Shown in pieces: positions 11,495 through 21,770 of a stretch of DNA of 64,000 nucleotides. The first letter of the stretch is position 1, and every line of letters starts with the position of its first letter. A program made the translations under genes and the position numbers. Below the pieces are notes generated by a model. That model did not search any database, was not told where the DNA came from, and saw only the letters and a program-made list of their open reading frames with translations. This DNA comes from Dichetophora obliterata (lineage: Eukaryota > Arthropoda > Insecta > Diptera > Sciomyzidae): contig OY986439.1 in assembly GCA_963920525.1 (NCBI GenBank), positions 51,767,482 to 51,831,481 of the forward strand, read 5' to 3'.

Positions 11495-11716
11495 ATGGAA
11501 ACTTATTTTTTCTACTATGAAACTTCAATCTAGATTAATCATTTGCACCACGTGTATAGAAGAAACGAGCATTGCTTCTCAGAATTTGCATTGTACCTCT
11601 CTCACAACGGTACTGCTACAGTACAGTCAAAAAAATTAGTAATTAAGTTTTTTACGAGCCTAAAAAGTCATTGGAAATAATGAAAAGGTCTGGCAACTTA
11701 TTTTTTCCACCTACTG
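11495..11716 (-). repeat. right IR/DR of the Tc1-like element
   Basis: Mirror image of the left end: outer site at the tip ending at 11716, inner site at 11495-11515, again 201 bp from the end. The equal spacing supports a functional double-site end. Confidence 0.8.
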
Positions 11717-12100
11717 TATTTATGGCAAACATAATATGTTTCTTGGATATAAATACAATTGTTTGCTACAAAAAAGTTTTCAAATACATACATTAATATC
11801 ATCACATATTATGTTTCCAGTAAACATTTTTTTTTCTGCGTTTATAATAACCAAAATGTAAAGATTATGATGAAAGCTTTTGAATCAACACCACTATACT
11901 ATTTTGATGATGACGAAATTAAAATTGTTTAAGGTTTTTTAATAGAGGTGGCATTGCAAGGCTCTGGTAAAAGTAATGACCGTAACATTGCTCGCAGATT
12001 TTTACGAAATACAAAAAAGTTCAGAAATCACTGGAGTAGAGGAAAATTTAATAAAACGATTCCATGTTATATTGCAGGTACAACATTTTAATATATACAT

Positions 12101-13419
12101 AAGGGCGGGTCGATTTATTTTTCGACAATTTCCCTATGATTTCCGTATTCTATGGGTTATTCCATGAAAATTTGCCAAAGGAACCATACCTCTATCGTTA
12201 AAATCGAGTCCCCTACTTTTTGTTGGTAGATTTTTTCCCAAATTGACGTTCGTATGAAATATAACCTACACGTTCACATCCATAACTAAAAAACTATCGA
12301 TTGGGCTTAGTCGCCATTGGTCCAACGGTTCAAAAGTTACGGGCATTTTTGTCCAAATTTTGGAGCATTCTTCCATTTTTTTCATGATTTTGTCCAAGAA
12401 TATTATTTTCATGGCCATTTTTTGGCTCAATTTTTTTGACTTACGAAGCTTACGAACCTTACGTTACGACTGGACTGATTTGCGCTTTACATTATTGGCA
12501 TATTTTTTCACAGGGTGCACACCCTGTGTTATGTTTGTTTATTTCTTTTTGTTTTTAGTTTCTTTATAGACTTCTTTATTTTTGTTTGTTTATAATATTC
12601 CAGTGTATGCTAGTTTTGTTTGAGCGTCATTTCAGTGAAGTTTTACTTGAAATAACTAACAAATAATCAAACTATTTTGAAATTTAGAAAAGATTTAAAG
12701 GTAAGTGTAAAAACATTGCTAACTATTATAGTTAATAGTTATATTATTATTCTATGAAAAACATATTTAATTCTTTTAGTGACGGTTTAAAAAATGGATT
12801 CAGAGCCTGGTTGCAGGAAACGAGGAGACGAGTTGCAGGAAAAAATATAGAAGGCGCTATGGCGACGACATTAGAGAGCCGTACGAAAACACCAAGACTT
12901 GAAAGCAAACAAGACTTTCAGAAAAAATAATTTTTTTTTCACATTTTGTCTTTTACTACACTCAAATTGAATATTTTTTTTTTTTGATAATAGGTTGATA
13001 GATACTTTATTATCTCTTAATTTGAATTTTTGTAGAAAAAAAAATAAAATTGGGAAAAAAGGGTTTTATGTGTTATTTTGTTTTAGCAATATCGCATGAA
13101 TTAATCAATCGAATTCGATAAATTTGGGCTTAAACTCTTCGTTTTGAATTGTAAATTGAATTAAATAATGGATTGAGTCAAAAAATGGTCATGAAAGTAA
13201 TATTCTTGGACAAAATCATGAAAAAAATGGAAAAATGGTCCAAAATTTGGACAAAAATGCCCGTAACTTTTGAACTTTTTACCAACAAAAAGTAGGGGAC
13301 TCGATTTTAATGATAGAGGTATGGTTCCTTCGGCAAATTTTCATGGAATAACCCATAGAATACGGAAATCATAGGGAAATTGGTGAATTTTTTCACTCCC
13401 TACAAATCGACCCGCCCTA
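12101..13419 (+). mobile_element. hAT-type non-autonomous element (deletion derivative)
   Basis: 1,319 bp. The tips read AAGGGCGGGTCGATTT and, from the other side, TAGGGCGGGTCGATTT; the latter fits the hAT tip consensus YARNG. An 8-bp target duplication ATATACAT flanks it (12093-12100 and 13420-13427) and fits the hAT preference nTnnnnAn. The inverted ends extend about 250-320 bp with gaps, including CCTATGATTTCCGTATTC and TTTTGTCCAAGAATATTA. The core keeps a leader intron (12701-12779) and a short reading-frame stub but no transposase core, so it must have moved by help from another element. Confidence 0.8.
12701..12930 (+). pseudogene. remnant of the hAT transposase gene: leader intron plus fused end stubs
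   Basis: GTAAGTG at 12701 to CTTTTAG at 12779 looks like a 79-nt intron. An ATG follows at 12794 and opens MDSEPGCRKRGDELQEK before a stop near 12850; another frame runs from about 12840 to a stop at 12930 (ending ESKQDFQKK). This is what remains if the middle of a transposase gene was deleted. The start-and-end-stub reading is an inference. Confidence 0.4.
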
Positions 13420-13930
13420 ATATACATATATGAATTATTTTGTTCAGGTCATAGCATCTGGTCTTAAACTTAATACTACAAAATTACAAAATTTTTGTTT
13501 AGAAACAACGAAATTATACGTTGAAGTGTATGATTTGTACTACATGCCTGTTACTGTATATAAAATATTAATGCACAGTGCGGATATAGTTAAAAAAGAG
13601 ATAGTACCCATAGGTCAGTTATCCGAGGATGCGCAGAAGGCCACTCACAAACTTTTTCTTTTCTTCAGACTTCACAACACGAGGAAATTTTCAAGATCTG
13701 CTTGCAATTCAGATCTTTTGCATGCCCTTCTGCTCAATTCAGATCCAGTACTTTCAATATTTCATATTTCATATTTATTAGATATTAATTAGTACAATAA
13801 GATACAGGAGATCTTTTAGCAGTACAACCGAATTATATGCATAATCAACAGTTAACATAGAATTGAATACTTAGAATAACATAAAATACTTAATATATAA
13901 TTATTATTTTAATAGTGCAACAAATTTATA

Positions 13931-14865
13931 CAGGGTTGCCAATATTCGAAGCGCCCATTTTATTTTTAAATAAATCAAAGAAACCACAATTTTTTGTCTG
14001 TTCGTCATAAATATCATTTAATTGGGTTCAAGTAGATTTGCCTACATTATTTCTTGAATATGATATCTCGTAAATGGTCGCCATTGGCCTCTACGACATA
14101 TTGTGCCCATTTTGCAGCATTTTCCATGGTTTTCTTCAACATTTCGATGGGAATGGCGGTTATTTCTTGACGGATGTTGGTTTTCAGCTCTTCTAGGGTC
14201 TTTGGCTTGTTGACGTAAACCTTTGATTTCAAATAACCCCACAAAAAGAAGTCTGGAGGCGTTAAATCTGGTGATCTTGGCGGCCAATCGAAATCACCAT
14301 TTTTTGACATCAAACGGCCAGGGAACAATTGCTTCAAAAAATCGATTGTAGTGCGGCTTGTGTGTGGTGGCGCGCCGTCTTGTTGAAACCAGTAGTGCCT
14401 GATACGCTTTCGACGAACGATTGGCATGAAAAAATTGTTTATCATATCGCGATAACGCTCCTGATTGACAGTAACTCTGTGGCCATTATCATTTTCGAAA
14501 AAGAACGGCCCAATGAGCATTTTAGCACAAACGCCGCACCAAACAGTGACGAGGTCCCATCGTGAAGAGGTACCTCTTGAATCTCTTGTGGATTTTCAGT
14601 GGCATAAATACGGCAATTTTGTTTGTTTACCGTTCCGTTCAACTGAAAATGAGCTTCATCGCTCATTGAGTTGAGTTTTCACTATTAACTTGTTTTGTTG
14701 AATGTGAATTTCAACAATTTTAGAGCGTTCGCGTGGCGTGTACTGTTCCATTGTAAACATTTGCTTGGAATGACGCTTCAAACGCGGTATGTCATTAGTC
14801 GATTTGGCATCACTGCGGAAAGTTACAGTGTTGCCAGATGGGCGCTTCGAATATTGACCACCCTC
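13931..14865 (-). mobile_element. mariner-type element with DD41D transposase, internally deleted
   Basis: TA on both sides (13929-13930 and 14866-14867). The inverted tips read CAGGGTTGCCAATATTCG and GAGGGTGGTCAATATTCG, both followed by AAGCGCCCAT. At 935 bp it is about 400 bp short of a normal mariner, matching a deletion inside the transposase gene. Inserted in the 3'UTR of copy B. Confidence 0.85.
14047..14751 (-). pseudogene. DD41D mariner transposase with internal deletion
   Basis: The start at 14751 gives MEQYTPRERSKIVEIHIQQ, a mariner N-terminal helix region. Some 30 residues on, the frame jumps directly to LNERxxEAHF-type sequence (SDEAHFQLNG), so most of the DNA-binding part up to the first catalytic Asp is gone. 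The rest is close to normal: a frameshift lies near 14550-14575, then QQDGAPPHTS, WPPRSPDLTPPDFFLWG and KSKVY follow to the stop at 14047. The second Asp (QQDG) and third Asp (PPDFF) are separated by 41 residues, which places it in the DD41D group (called Visitor in the literature, from memory) rather than classic DD34D mariner. Not functional. Confidence 0.8.
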
Positions 14866-14940
14866 TATGTATAATCAACTGTCTACTTAAAATTTGTCAA
14901 CTTAAAATAACTTAAAATACTAGATATATTATTTATGATT

Positions 14941-17892
14941 TTAATAAATAGACAGTTTTATAAATATAAAAACAAAGATGAAACATAGTAAGAACACAAA
15001 ATAAATAATTAGAAAAAAGAAGTAATAGATGTTTGAAAAGTATAACATAACATAAGACTTAAATTTGTTCGTGCTGACAATAGATTTTAAACTAGAAGGT
15101 AAAGAATTCCAGAGTTTGATGGCGTTGATGAAGAAAAGTCGCTTAGTATGTAAGGAATTGAATTTAGGTATTATAAGGTTGTGTGTTCGAACAGAAACAC
15201 TGAAGCGTAACTTCTCATAGAGGTATGCGGGAGTTTTACAGCAAATTAATTTATGCAAAAATAAACAATTTCTCGCATTTAAGTATTTTATAATACTACA
15301 ACCTAAAATGCTTCTACTCTCTTCAGATACATGGTCAAAGCGTCTCAAGCCAAACACGTATCTTGCTGCATCATTAAAAGCAACCTGAATTTTATGCGAA
15401 GAGTGCGAGTCAAGATTGCTGTATATTAGTTCTGAGTAAGATATGATTGGAAGTATTAATTGTACAACAAGCCTCTTTTTTGACTCAATCGGAGTAAATT
15501 TAGCAGACATTCGCAAACATCGAAGCGTGAAGTTAACTCGTTGAACAATATTGTTAACATGATCAGAGGATGAAAGTCTACAGTTAATATAAAAACCTAA
15601 AGTTTTAACTTTATCAACCATTAGTAGGCAACTATTACTTAAAAAGATCGGTGATATTTGTTGGTGGTCAAGTTTATCCCTGGAGATAGGAAGAACGTAT
15701 GATTTTTTGGCATTAAGGCATAGATCACTATCTGATGCCCACTTTGCGATTGCAGTTAGGTCTTCATTTAGTCTACAACATAAGTCCTCAACAAGTCCGA
15801 TGCGATCGGATGTATATAACTGAATATCATCAGCATGGCCGTGCATTCTTACGTTATTGCACACTTTAAAAATATCATTAATAAAAATACTAAAGAGCAA
15901 AGGCCCAAGAATTGAGCCTTGGGGCACACCCATTTTAACATCTTTATAATCAGAAAAACAGTTGCCAATCTTTACTCTTTGCTTTCTTCCATTAAGATAG
16001 TTGGCAATAAAGTTAAATGCACTACTAGTAAAACCAAACATACACTTAAGTTTTGTAACTAAGACAAAATGGTTCACAGAGTCAAATGCTTTAGAAAAAT
16101 CCAAAAGACATAACAAAGTAATATGACCTGCATCATAAGATGAACGAATATTATCAAGAACTTTTAACGTTGCTGTTGCACAGCTATGTCTGGATCGAAA
16201 GCCAGATTGGTATGCTGATAGGAGATAATTTGATTTTAAATACTGATTAATTTGGCCAGCCATAATAGATTCACAGATTTTTGAAAGAGCAGACAGAATA
16301 CTAATGGGTCTATATCTCTTGATCTGTTGATCTTTCATATCCTTTGATGCGTGAGTTACTTTAGAAATTGGTATAACTGTGGATAGTTTCCATGAAGATA
16401 GAAAACAAGAGGTAGTAAAGCAGTGATTTATTATGTGCGTCAATGGTTTTAGAATAAAGGGTGATATGATTTTAATGGATTTTAAAGAAATACCGTCATC
16501 TCCAGTAGCGTTTGATTTTATTTTCATTAAGGAATAAAGAACATCAGTTTCAGTAGCATGCTTAAAAGAAAATTTGTCTTCATCACGAAATTGATGATCA
16601 ACGCATTGATAATTATCATTCGAGGCTATGATATTCGAAAGAAAGAAATGATTTAACTGATTAGGATTGATATCACACTTCAGATCAGATTTACCGCACA
16701 CGCCGAGACTACGTATATTTTTCCATAAATCCTTGGATGGCAAATTAGAATTCAATTTACGTTGGAAAAATATTTTCTTAGAATGTCTGATTGCTGATAC
16801 AGCTTCATTGCGGGCACACTTAAAATGCTCCCAATTTTCAGCATTATGGTGCTTTTTCCATTTATTATACAATTTATTCCTTTTTTTTATGGCTAAACTA
16901 ACAAATGACGTGAACCAAGACAAGACTTATTTTTGATTACTGAAGTACGAAGAGGAACGAAATTTTCAAAAGCACAGCAGACATGAGAAACAAGAATATT
17001 TAATTTATCATCCACATTCTCACAGAACCAACGATCATTCCAACAGATATGAGACAAATTATCATACAACATTGAGTAATCAATAGAATTGTAGTCACGG
17101 TAAGAAATAGTCATTGGGACATTATTACGACAAGCATTACAATTAATAGTACAAAAAAGTAGATCATGGTCAGAGATAAAAGAAATTTGTTCAAAAACTA
17201 GAAGCAAGGACTCATCAGAAAGTATAAAAACATCGATTAGACTAGGGGTTGCATTAGGAGCAAAACGAGTCGGAAGAGAGGAGTTAATTATTGTCATTCC
17301 AGCCGCATTGACTTTGTCATAAAAACTATCAGATACATTATCCTTGTTGAGCAAGTTCACATTAAAATCACCACATATTGAATAACAGTCAAAGTCAGTC
17401 ACACGATTATAAAGATCAACGAAAAAGGGTTCAACACTATAACTTCTGTTAGGATTGTAGACGCAAGAGACAAAAATTTTAAAATTGGCATCAAAAATTT
17501 CTACATTTATAAATTCAACCTCAGAAACACAGGACTTGTTAATAAGGTTTGAATTTAGGCATGATTTACAATAAATAGCAACTCCGCCTCCTCATCTACC
17601 AGCTCTGTCATTTCTAAACAGTCTATAATTAGGGATATTATAGTAAGCGTTGGGAAATTAACCATGTCTCGGAGACACAAATAACGTCCACTGTTGAATT
17701 TTCAAAAACGGTTCTTACATAATCAAGTTTTGACTCGTTTAAACTTCTAGCATTAAAATGAACTATAGACAAACCATCACGCTGTTTACACAAAATATCT
17801 ATTAACAGTTTACAATTAACATCAACACCATAAGAAGCACTAGAATTCATAGGAACAACTAACAACATAGTCAGACGAATAGCAAAAATCAA
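14941..17892 (-). pseudogene. endonuclease-reverse transcriptase ORF2 of copy B, frameshifted
   Basis: Reading from 17892: an APE-type endonuclease start (SIVHFNARSLN, SETWL), a frameshift around 17640, the GDFNVN motif (about 17370), SDHDLLF (about 17180), and another shift at about 16910-16950. A single 660-residue frame then runs to 14941 with the RT: RPISIL, LLDFSKAFDSVNH, GVPQGSILGPLLF, and HADDIQLY at about 15840. The catalytic box has His for Tyr but keeps the two Asp. The C-terminus has WNSLP as in copy A and a hydrophobic end that may be read-through into 3'UTR. Better preserved than copy A, but cannot make one protein. Confidence 0.85.
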
Positions 17893-17899
17893 TCCTTGG

Positions 17900-19531
17900 T
17901 TTTAATAAAAAATCACCTCAAAGCTATCTATTTGTAGCAAAATACCTTTTTGATGAGGAAAGTGAAAATATAAGTTTTACAGATAATGTGTAAAATTAAG
18001 CGTATTGGGTAATTATGTGTGGTATAAATAAATCACTGTTTGCTCTTAATATTACATGTAATTTGTTTTAAATAGAATAAGCTAATAAATTCTTGTTTAA
18101 AAACACATTGTGTAATAAAATACAGGTACAAAATATCGCTAAACCCAAAGAAAAATGATTTTATTTATCATGAATTTTTGTGTCTTTTAGACCCACTACG
18201 CTCATAAGGATTAAGAAATTTCATAGGAAATTCTTTTAAGAAGATTTGTTTAAAATTTGGCCAAAATACATAAAATGCTTCCAGTTACAATCAGTTATTT
18301 AAAGCAAATGCGATGTCCAACCCTTTGTATGGGCTCGCCCCACCGTGCGGCGCAACGTATTTTGCGATTACTTAAGAACATTGGGATGGCTACAACAAGA
18401 GGGCAGCGGGGAAACTTTTAGTGGAGAAACCATGCAGAGCAACGACTGACGCTGGGAGTAGAAATCGTGAGAGAAGGAGTGAACAAAGTAAAAGTGCTGT
18501 GTGCTGTGTAACAGATGAATAGTTTTGTAGTAGAGTTGATATTATTAATATAAGTGCAAGTTTTGACAGTTTTGTATTTCAAATCTTAAGTTAAGCAATA
18601 GAGTGAACGGGCAATGATTTTTATTTAGCTATGCGAATAAAAAGAAATTTGAATAGATTGATAAAATTACTCGGATTATAAATTTTTTTTTTTTTTTGGA
18701 AATTGACCATTAGGGCGTATCGAAAAATTTTGATTGTATTCTTAGAGGTCTCAAAAGTTTCATAGGGTGGTCAATATCTCCCAAAAAAAGTTTAGAAAAA
18801 AAATAAGGATGTCTTCCTCTCCCGCAAGGACAAAGTAGTTTTTTAAGAAAAGCAGTAAAAAATCACGATCTCAAAATGCATTGATTTTTGTAAGAAAAGC
18901 TCCATATGTCTTAAAGTAAAAGTAAGTATAAACTTAAACTGACAATATTTTGGCAAACACTATGCCACTCTTGATTTTTACTCACAGTGTCCTGTGTGAA
19001 GGATATTCGAATCTAAAAGTGCACTTGAGATAGCACAGAACTTTTGATTGCTATCTGATTGTCTAAATTTTGGCAATTTTGATTATAGTGTTGACGTTTT
19101 CTTTAGATTTGGCGAATTAATAATTTGCATATTTTTTGCACATGCATTCCCTTGTTTTTGAGAAATGTATACTTAAATGGAATTTTTGTACTTATTCAAA
19201 AAAATTTTTATAAGTTTTTATATCTCGAGCACCAGAAGTGGTACCGAATAGAATTTTCTTAATCAAGACTCTTAAATTAAGCAGATTATTCAATAATAAC
19301 CAAGTTAACGGAAAAGCAGATTGAATTTTATAACTTCTTTTAAATTAATCAATCTCTTTTTTATTATTAGATGAAATTTGTATGCTAATTTTTTGTGATT
19401 TATTTTCAATCTTTATGTACTTAAAAATAGTTCAGTTCAATTTTAAATAAAATCTGTATTATTTTTTATCGGCTAGCTAGGCATGTAGGCAACTATGAAA
19501 AATAAAGGATTTGTTTTTATGATTTAAATAA
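17900..19531. other. no gene recognised
   Basis: AT-rich noncoding sequence. It holds copy 2 of the GCACGGTGGGGCGA repeat (18312-18349, inverted) and, at about 18697-18800, a short palindromic segment whose right part (AGGGTGGTCAATAT) resembles a mariner tip. No supported ORF. Confidence 0.5.
18312..18349 (-). repeat. GCACGGTGGGGCGA repeat, copy 2
   Basis: Inverted partner of 8919-8956. Reads CGCACGGTGGGGCGA on the minus strand, then CCCATACAAAGGG and GGACATCG. The neighbourhoods of the two copies are not obviously alike. Confidence 0.65.
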
Positions 19532-20149
19532 TTAACCCTTTGAGTTGGGAATTAATTCTAATATTGTTAAAAATGATTTATTAGTGCTTTTTTGTGAATT
19601 AACGTCATAAAAACTCAAAAATCATGCTTACAATTTTCTCCGGCAGCTCCTTGATCCTTTTTCAGGATGTCCACAATTGCGTACATACCAACTCAAGCGT
19701 AGTTTTTACAGTACTAAACAAAGATTATATAAATATTGTACAACAATTGTTTTTTAATTATTTCTGTGTAATTCAAAAGCGCATAATAATGAAATAATAA
19801 AAATTTAGTCCAAGGACTCAAAAACCAAAATAAAAAATTATAAAAACTTTAAAGTAAATTCACATAAGTTCATTTCTGTATTTAACAGTTACTTCTATAA
19901 ATTTTGGTAATTGTTTTGTATGAAATTGTGAAAGCAATTTCAATCCTTCATCAAACAAAGATGTACCCTGAACTTACAGCAAATTATTATACAAGATCTA
20001 CCCGAACACTTCGGATTCTTGCTCTTTATACAATCCTTTTTGCATTCTGTTCAGCTAGCACAAAAAGCAACATCAACGAAATGGAAAGTAATGTGCAATG
20101 TCCACTTTTTGGACTAAGAAATATTCGTTTGGATTTAAAAAACTGCATC

Positions 20150-20672
20150 ATTTCATCTTGAGTAGTGTGTTGAAATGTTTGTTCCCGTCTGTTTTGCATA
20201 AACATTTTTATATAGACGGCAAATATTTTTCGAAATGTGATAAAAGCCTTCTGTTTAGAACGTCCTATGCTTAATTTTCTACCAATACTTCTGGTTCAAA
20301 CATAAATGTTTCTGGAAAAAACTGCCTTCTTCTAAATTCAATTTTCTTTTTGTCAGTTAATATGTAGTTTTCCATCTTATCAATAAGCTGCACATTTTCA
20401 GTTCCACAAAATTCAGTAAACAGTGGAGCAATATCCGTTACATCTTCATAATGTACTGTATTAGTAATATTTCCACTCAGTAGAACATCAAATAAGTTTC
20501 CAGATCTTTGAAGAATTGTTTTAATTATATCAACTTTTGCGTTTTACGCATTATCTTTAAAAATTTTAAAATCATCTTCACATTCAGAAAAATCTGACAA
20601 CTTTTAATCTGAGTCCATAGCGTTCAGAAGATCATGGATTTCCTGTGCAAAAAATCCTTTTTTTTTAGCCAT
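20150..20672 (-). pseudogene. piggyBac transposase N-terminal relic
   Basis: From the ATG at 20672 the minus strand reads MAKKKGFFAQEIHDLLNAMD, the usual piggyBac opening with an acidic stretch after it (SECEDDF). At least two in-frame stops lie within 45 residues, then another ~85 residues remain open (IIKTILQRSG, FTEFCGT, a KKKIEFRRRQFF stretch) before further stops. The catalytic domain cannot be read. Family assigned from the start motif plus the TTAA ends. Confidence 0.55.
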
Positions 20673-20737
20673 TTTATGTTTATAGTTTAATTACAAATCT
20701 GTCCTATTAAAATTGTCAAACAATGTAAACTACACGG

Positions 20738-21203
20738 TTAAAAATCTTGGACTATTTTAGTCCAGCTAAAATAATACTGTATTTTTTTAACTTTGCGGTT
20801 TAAAATTTAAACTTTGCAAATACTAACTCATAATTAAAACTCTACTGTACTAAAATTTAATCCAAAAGAATTATTACAGCATTCTTTTTAGCTTTTTGTT
20901 TTAATTTTAGTACATTTGGATACTAAATTTGGATTTAGACGTAAAAAGTTAGCCTGGCGATTAGGCGATTTGGTTTATATGTTTTTGTTAGGCATATCTC
21001 AGTAGCTCAGTGATAAGATTAAAGCCCTTACAAACTTAATATCGTAGGTTCGAATCTCAAGGTGTTTGCTATTTTTTTAATCCTAGCCTGTACTGAATTT
21101 AAAACCAATGCTATATTAAAAGTATTTTGCAAATACTAAATTTGAAACCAAAGCTAACGAAGTGGTACAGAAAAGTTTAAATTTTAGTACAAGATTTTTA
21201 ATT
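20738..21203. mobile_element. MITE nested in the piggyBac relic, containing a tRNA-like module
   Basis: Ends inverted: TTAAAAATCTTGGACTA on the left, TTAAAAATCTTGTACTA from the right. About 460 bp, no ORF. Several shorter words (TTTAGTAC, ATACTAAATTTGG) repeat inside. Target duplication not resolved. Confidence 0.55.
20996..21066 (+). pseudogene. tRNA-like segment with pol III A and B boxes
   Basis: TAGCTCAGTGATAAGATT (about 21001-21018) resembles a tRNA D-arm / A box, and GGTTCGAATCT (about 21048-21058) a B box, 47 bp apart as in a tRNA. The D stem, T stem and acceptor stem pair poorly, so this is not a working tRNA. It is more likely a tRNA-derived SINE head or pseudogene captured in the surrounding small element. 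Confidence 0.5.
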
Positions 21204-21770
21204 GTGTACTATATCTATCTTCACGCTATTACGTCCGATAGCTTGAAATAATTTTTCAGACTGCTTCTTACAATTAGTTCTAACTGCAATTTTTAAAATT
21301 ATAATTGTGTTCTTACGTTTCCATATGTGCTCAGTTTGTTTGTACACAATTGTATACATGTTTTTTTTAGCTGTTTTTTTAATATTTATAAAAATTTTGA
21401 GACTATATGTATGTATTTTGTTATATCTGAAAGAATTCTGTTTCATAAAACCATTTTTTTAATGAAATATGGGTTTCCCTAATCCTAAAAATATGGATTT
21501 CAAAGTACGTTCGCTGAATTAAATTTCTGCTTGATCTAAGTTATGTCAAAAAATGAAGAAAAAACCTGAATTAAGATGTATTTTTATTGTATTTGTGCAT
21601 ACAAAATCATAGAGAACACTCTAAAGAACTAAGTTTCCAATTGAAACGAGTCAAACATGAAAAAAATTTCCGTACAAGCGCCATACAAAGTGATGTACGC
21701 AATTGTGTACCTGCCAACTGAAAGGGTTAAATCCAGCTAGCTTTTATATAATTTTTAGAGATCTTGGGTG

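Larger units (their letters stand above)
10044..11716 (-). mobile_element. Tc1-like (DD34E) transposon, apparently complete
   Basis: 1,673 bp flanked by TA on both sides (10042-10043 and 11717-11718), the classic Tc1/mariner target duplication. The ends are inverted copies (CAGTATGTGGGAAAAATAAG against CAGTAGGTGGAAAAAATAAG). An inner copy of the AAAAATAAGTTTCCA word lies 201 bp inside each end, so the ends have the IR/DR layout known from Sleeping Beauty-type elements. One intact transposase is encoded on the minus strand. It is among the best preserved elements here and may be recently active. Confidence 0.9.
9945..11838. mobile_element. small inverted-repeat element split by the Tc1-like insertion
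   Basis: The left part (9945-10043) starts CAGAAAATGTTTGCTG; the right part (11717-11838) ends with the near reverse complement (CAGAAAAAAAAATGTTTACTG read inward). Words such as AACATA and TTTGC recur in mirrored order in both halves. Together the halves make a ~220-bp element without coding capacity, into which the Tc1-like element jumped at a TA. No target duplication was clear. Confidence 0.5.
11944..13768 (+). pseudogene. C-terminal part of an orphan TE-type gene, intron occupied by a hAT element
   Basis: Readable pieces are about 11958-12077 (GSGKSND, then after a frameshift EITGVEENLIKRFHVILQ) and 13448-13768 (VIASGLKLN, YMPVTVYKILMHSADIV, IGQLSEDAQ, a TRKFSR motif and LLLNSDP). Splicing GTACAAC... 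(12078) to ...TTGTTCAG (13447) joins ILQ to VIASG in frame, so there is a real short intron. I recall this C-terminal block (IGQLSEEAQEA..., TRK.SR..., LL.SSDP) from many uncharacterised arthropod proteins that look transposon-borne. The N-terminal part is missing. The 3' end abuts the tail of non-LTR copy B, and the frame is shifted at least once. Confidence 0.55.
13765..17900 (-). mobile_element. CR1-like non-LTR retrotransposon, copy B
   Basis: A longer copy of the same family as 170-2758, in reverse orientation. Its 3' end lies near 13770-13790, where the minus strand reads CTTATTGTACTAATTAATA as in copy A, and it reaches back into the endonuclease domain near 17890. The 3'UTR is interrupted by a mariner element (13931-14865). 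Two diverged ~80-bp segments flank the mariner (14868-14945 and 13843-13920), so the 3'UTR holds an internal duplication. The 5' end and ORF1 are missing or unrecognisable. Confidence 0.75.
19536..21726 (-). mobile_element. piggyBac-like element, decayed
   Basis: Flanked by TTAA on both sides (19532-19535 and 21727-21730). The tips are CCCTTTGAGTTGG and, inverted, CCCTTTCAGTTGG, one mismatch in 13. An internal CACAATTGCGTACAT word follows the right tip and recurs near 19672. TTAA plus CCC-type tips are the hallmark of piggyBac. The minus strand carries a decayed transposase start. A smaller element is nested at about 20738-21203. Confidence 0.8.

Noticed and set aside
19904..20161. 85-codon plus-strand frame
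   Set aside because: Lies antisense to the piggyBac transposase relic; hydrophobic composition without a family motif.
20996..21066. A working tRNA gene
   Set aside because: A and B boxes are present but the D, T and acceptor stems do not pair well; called tRNA-like only.
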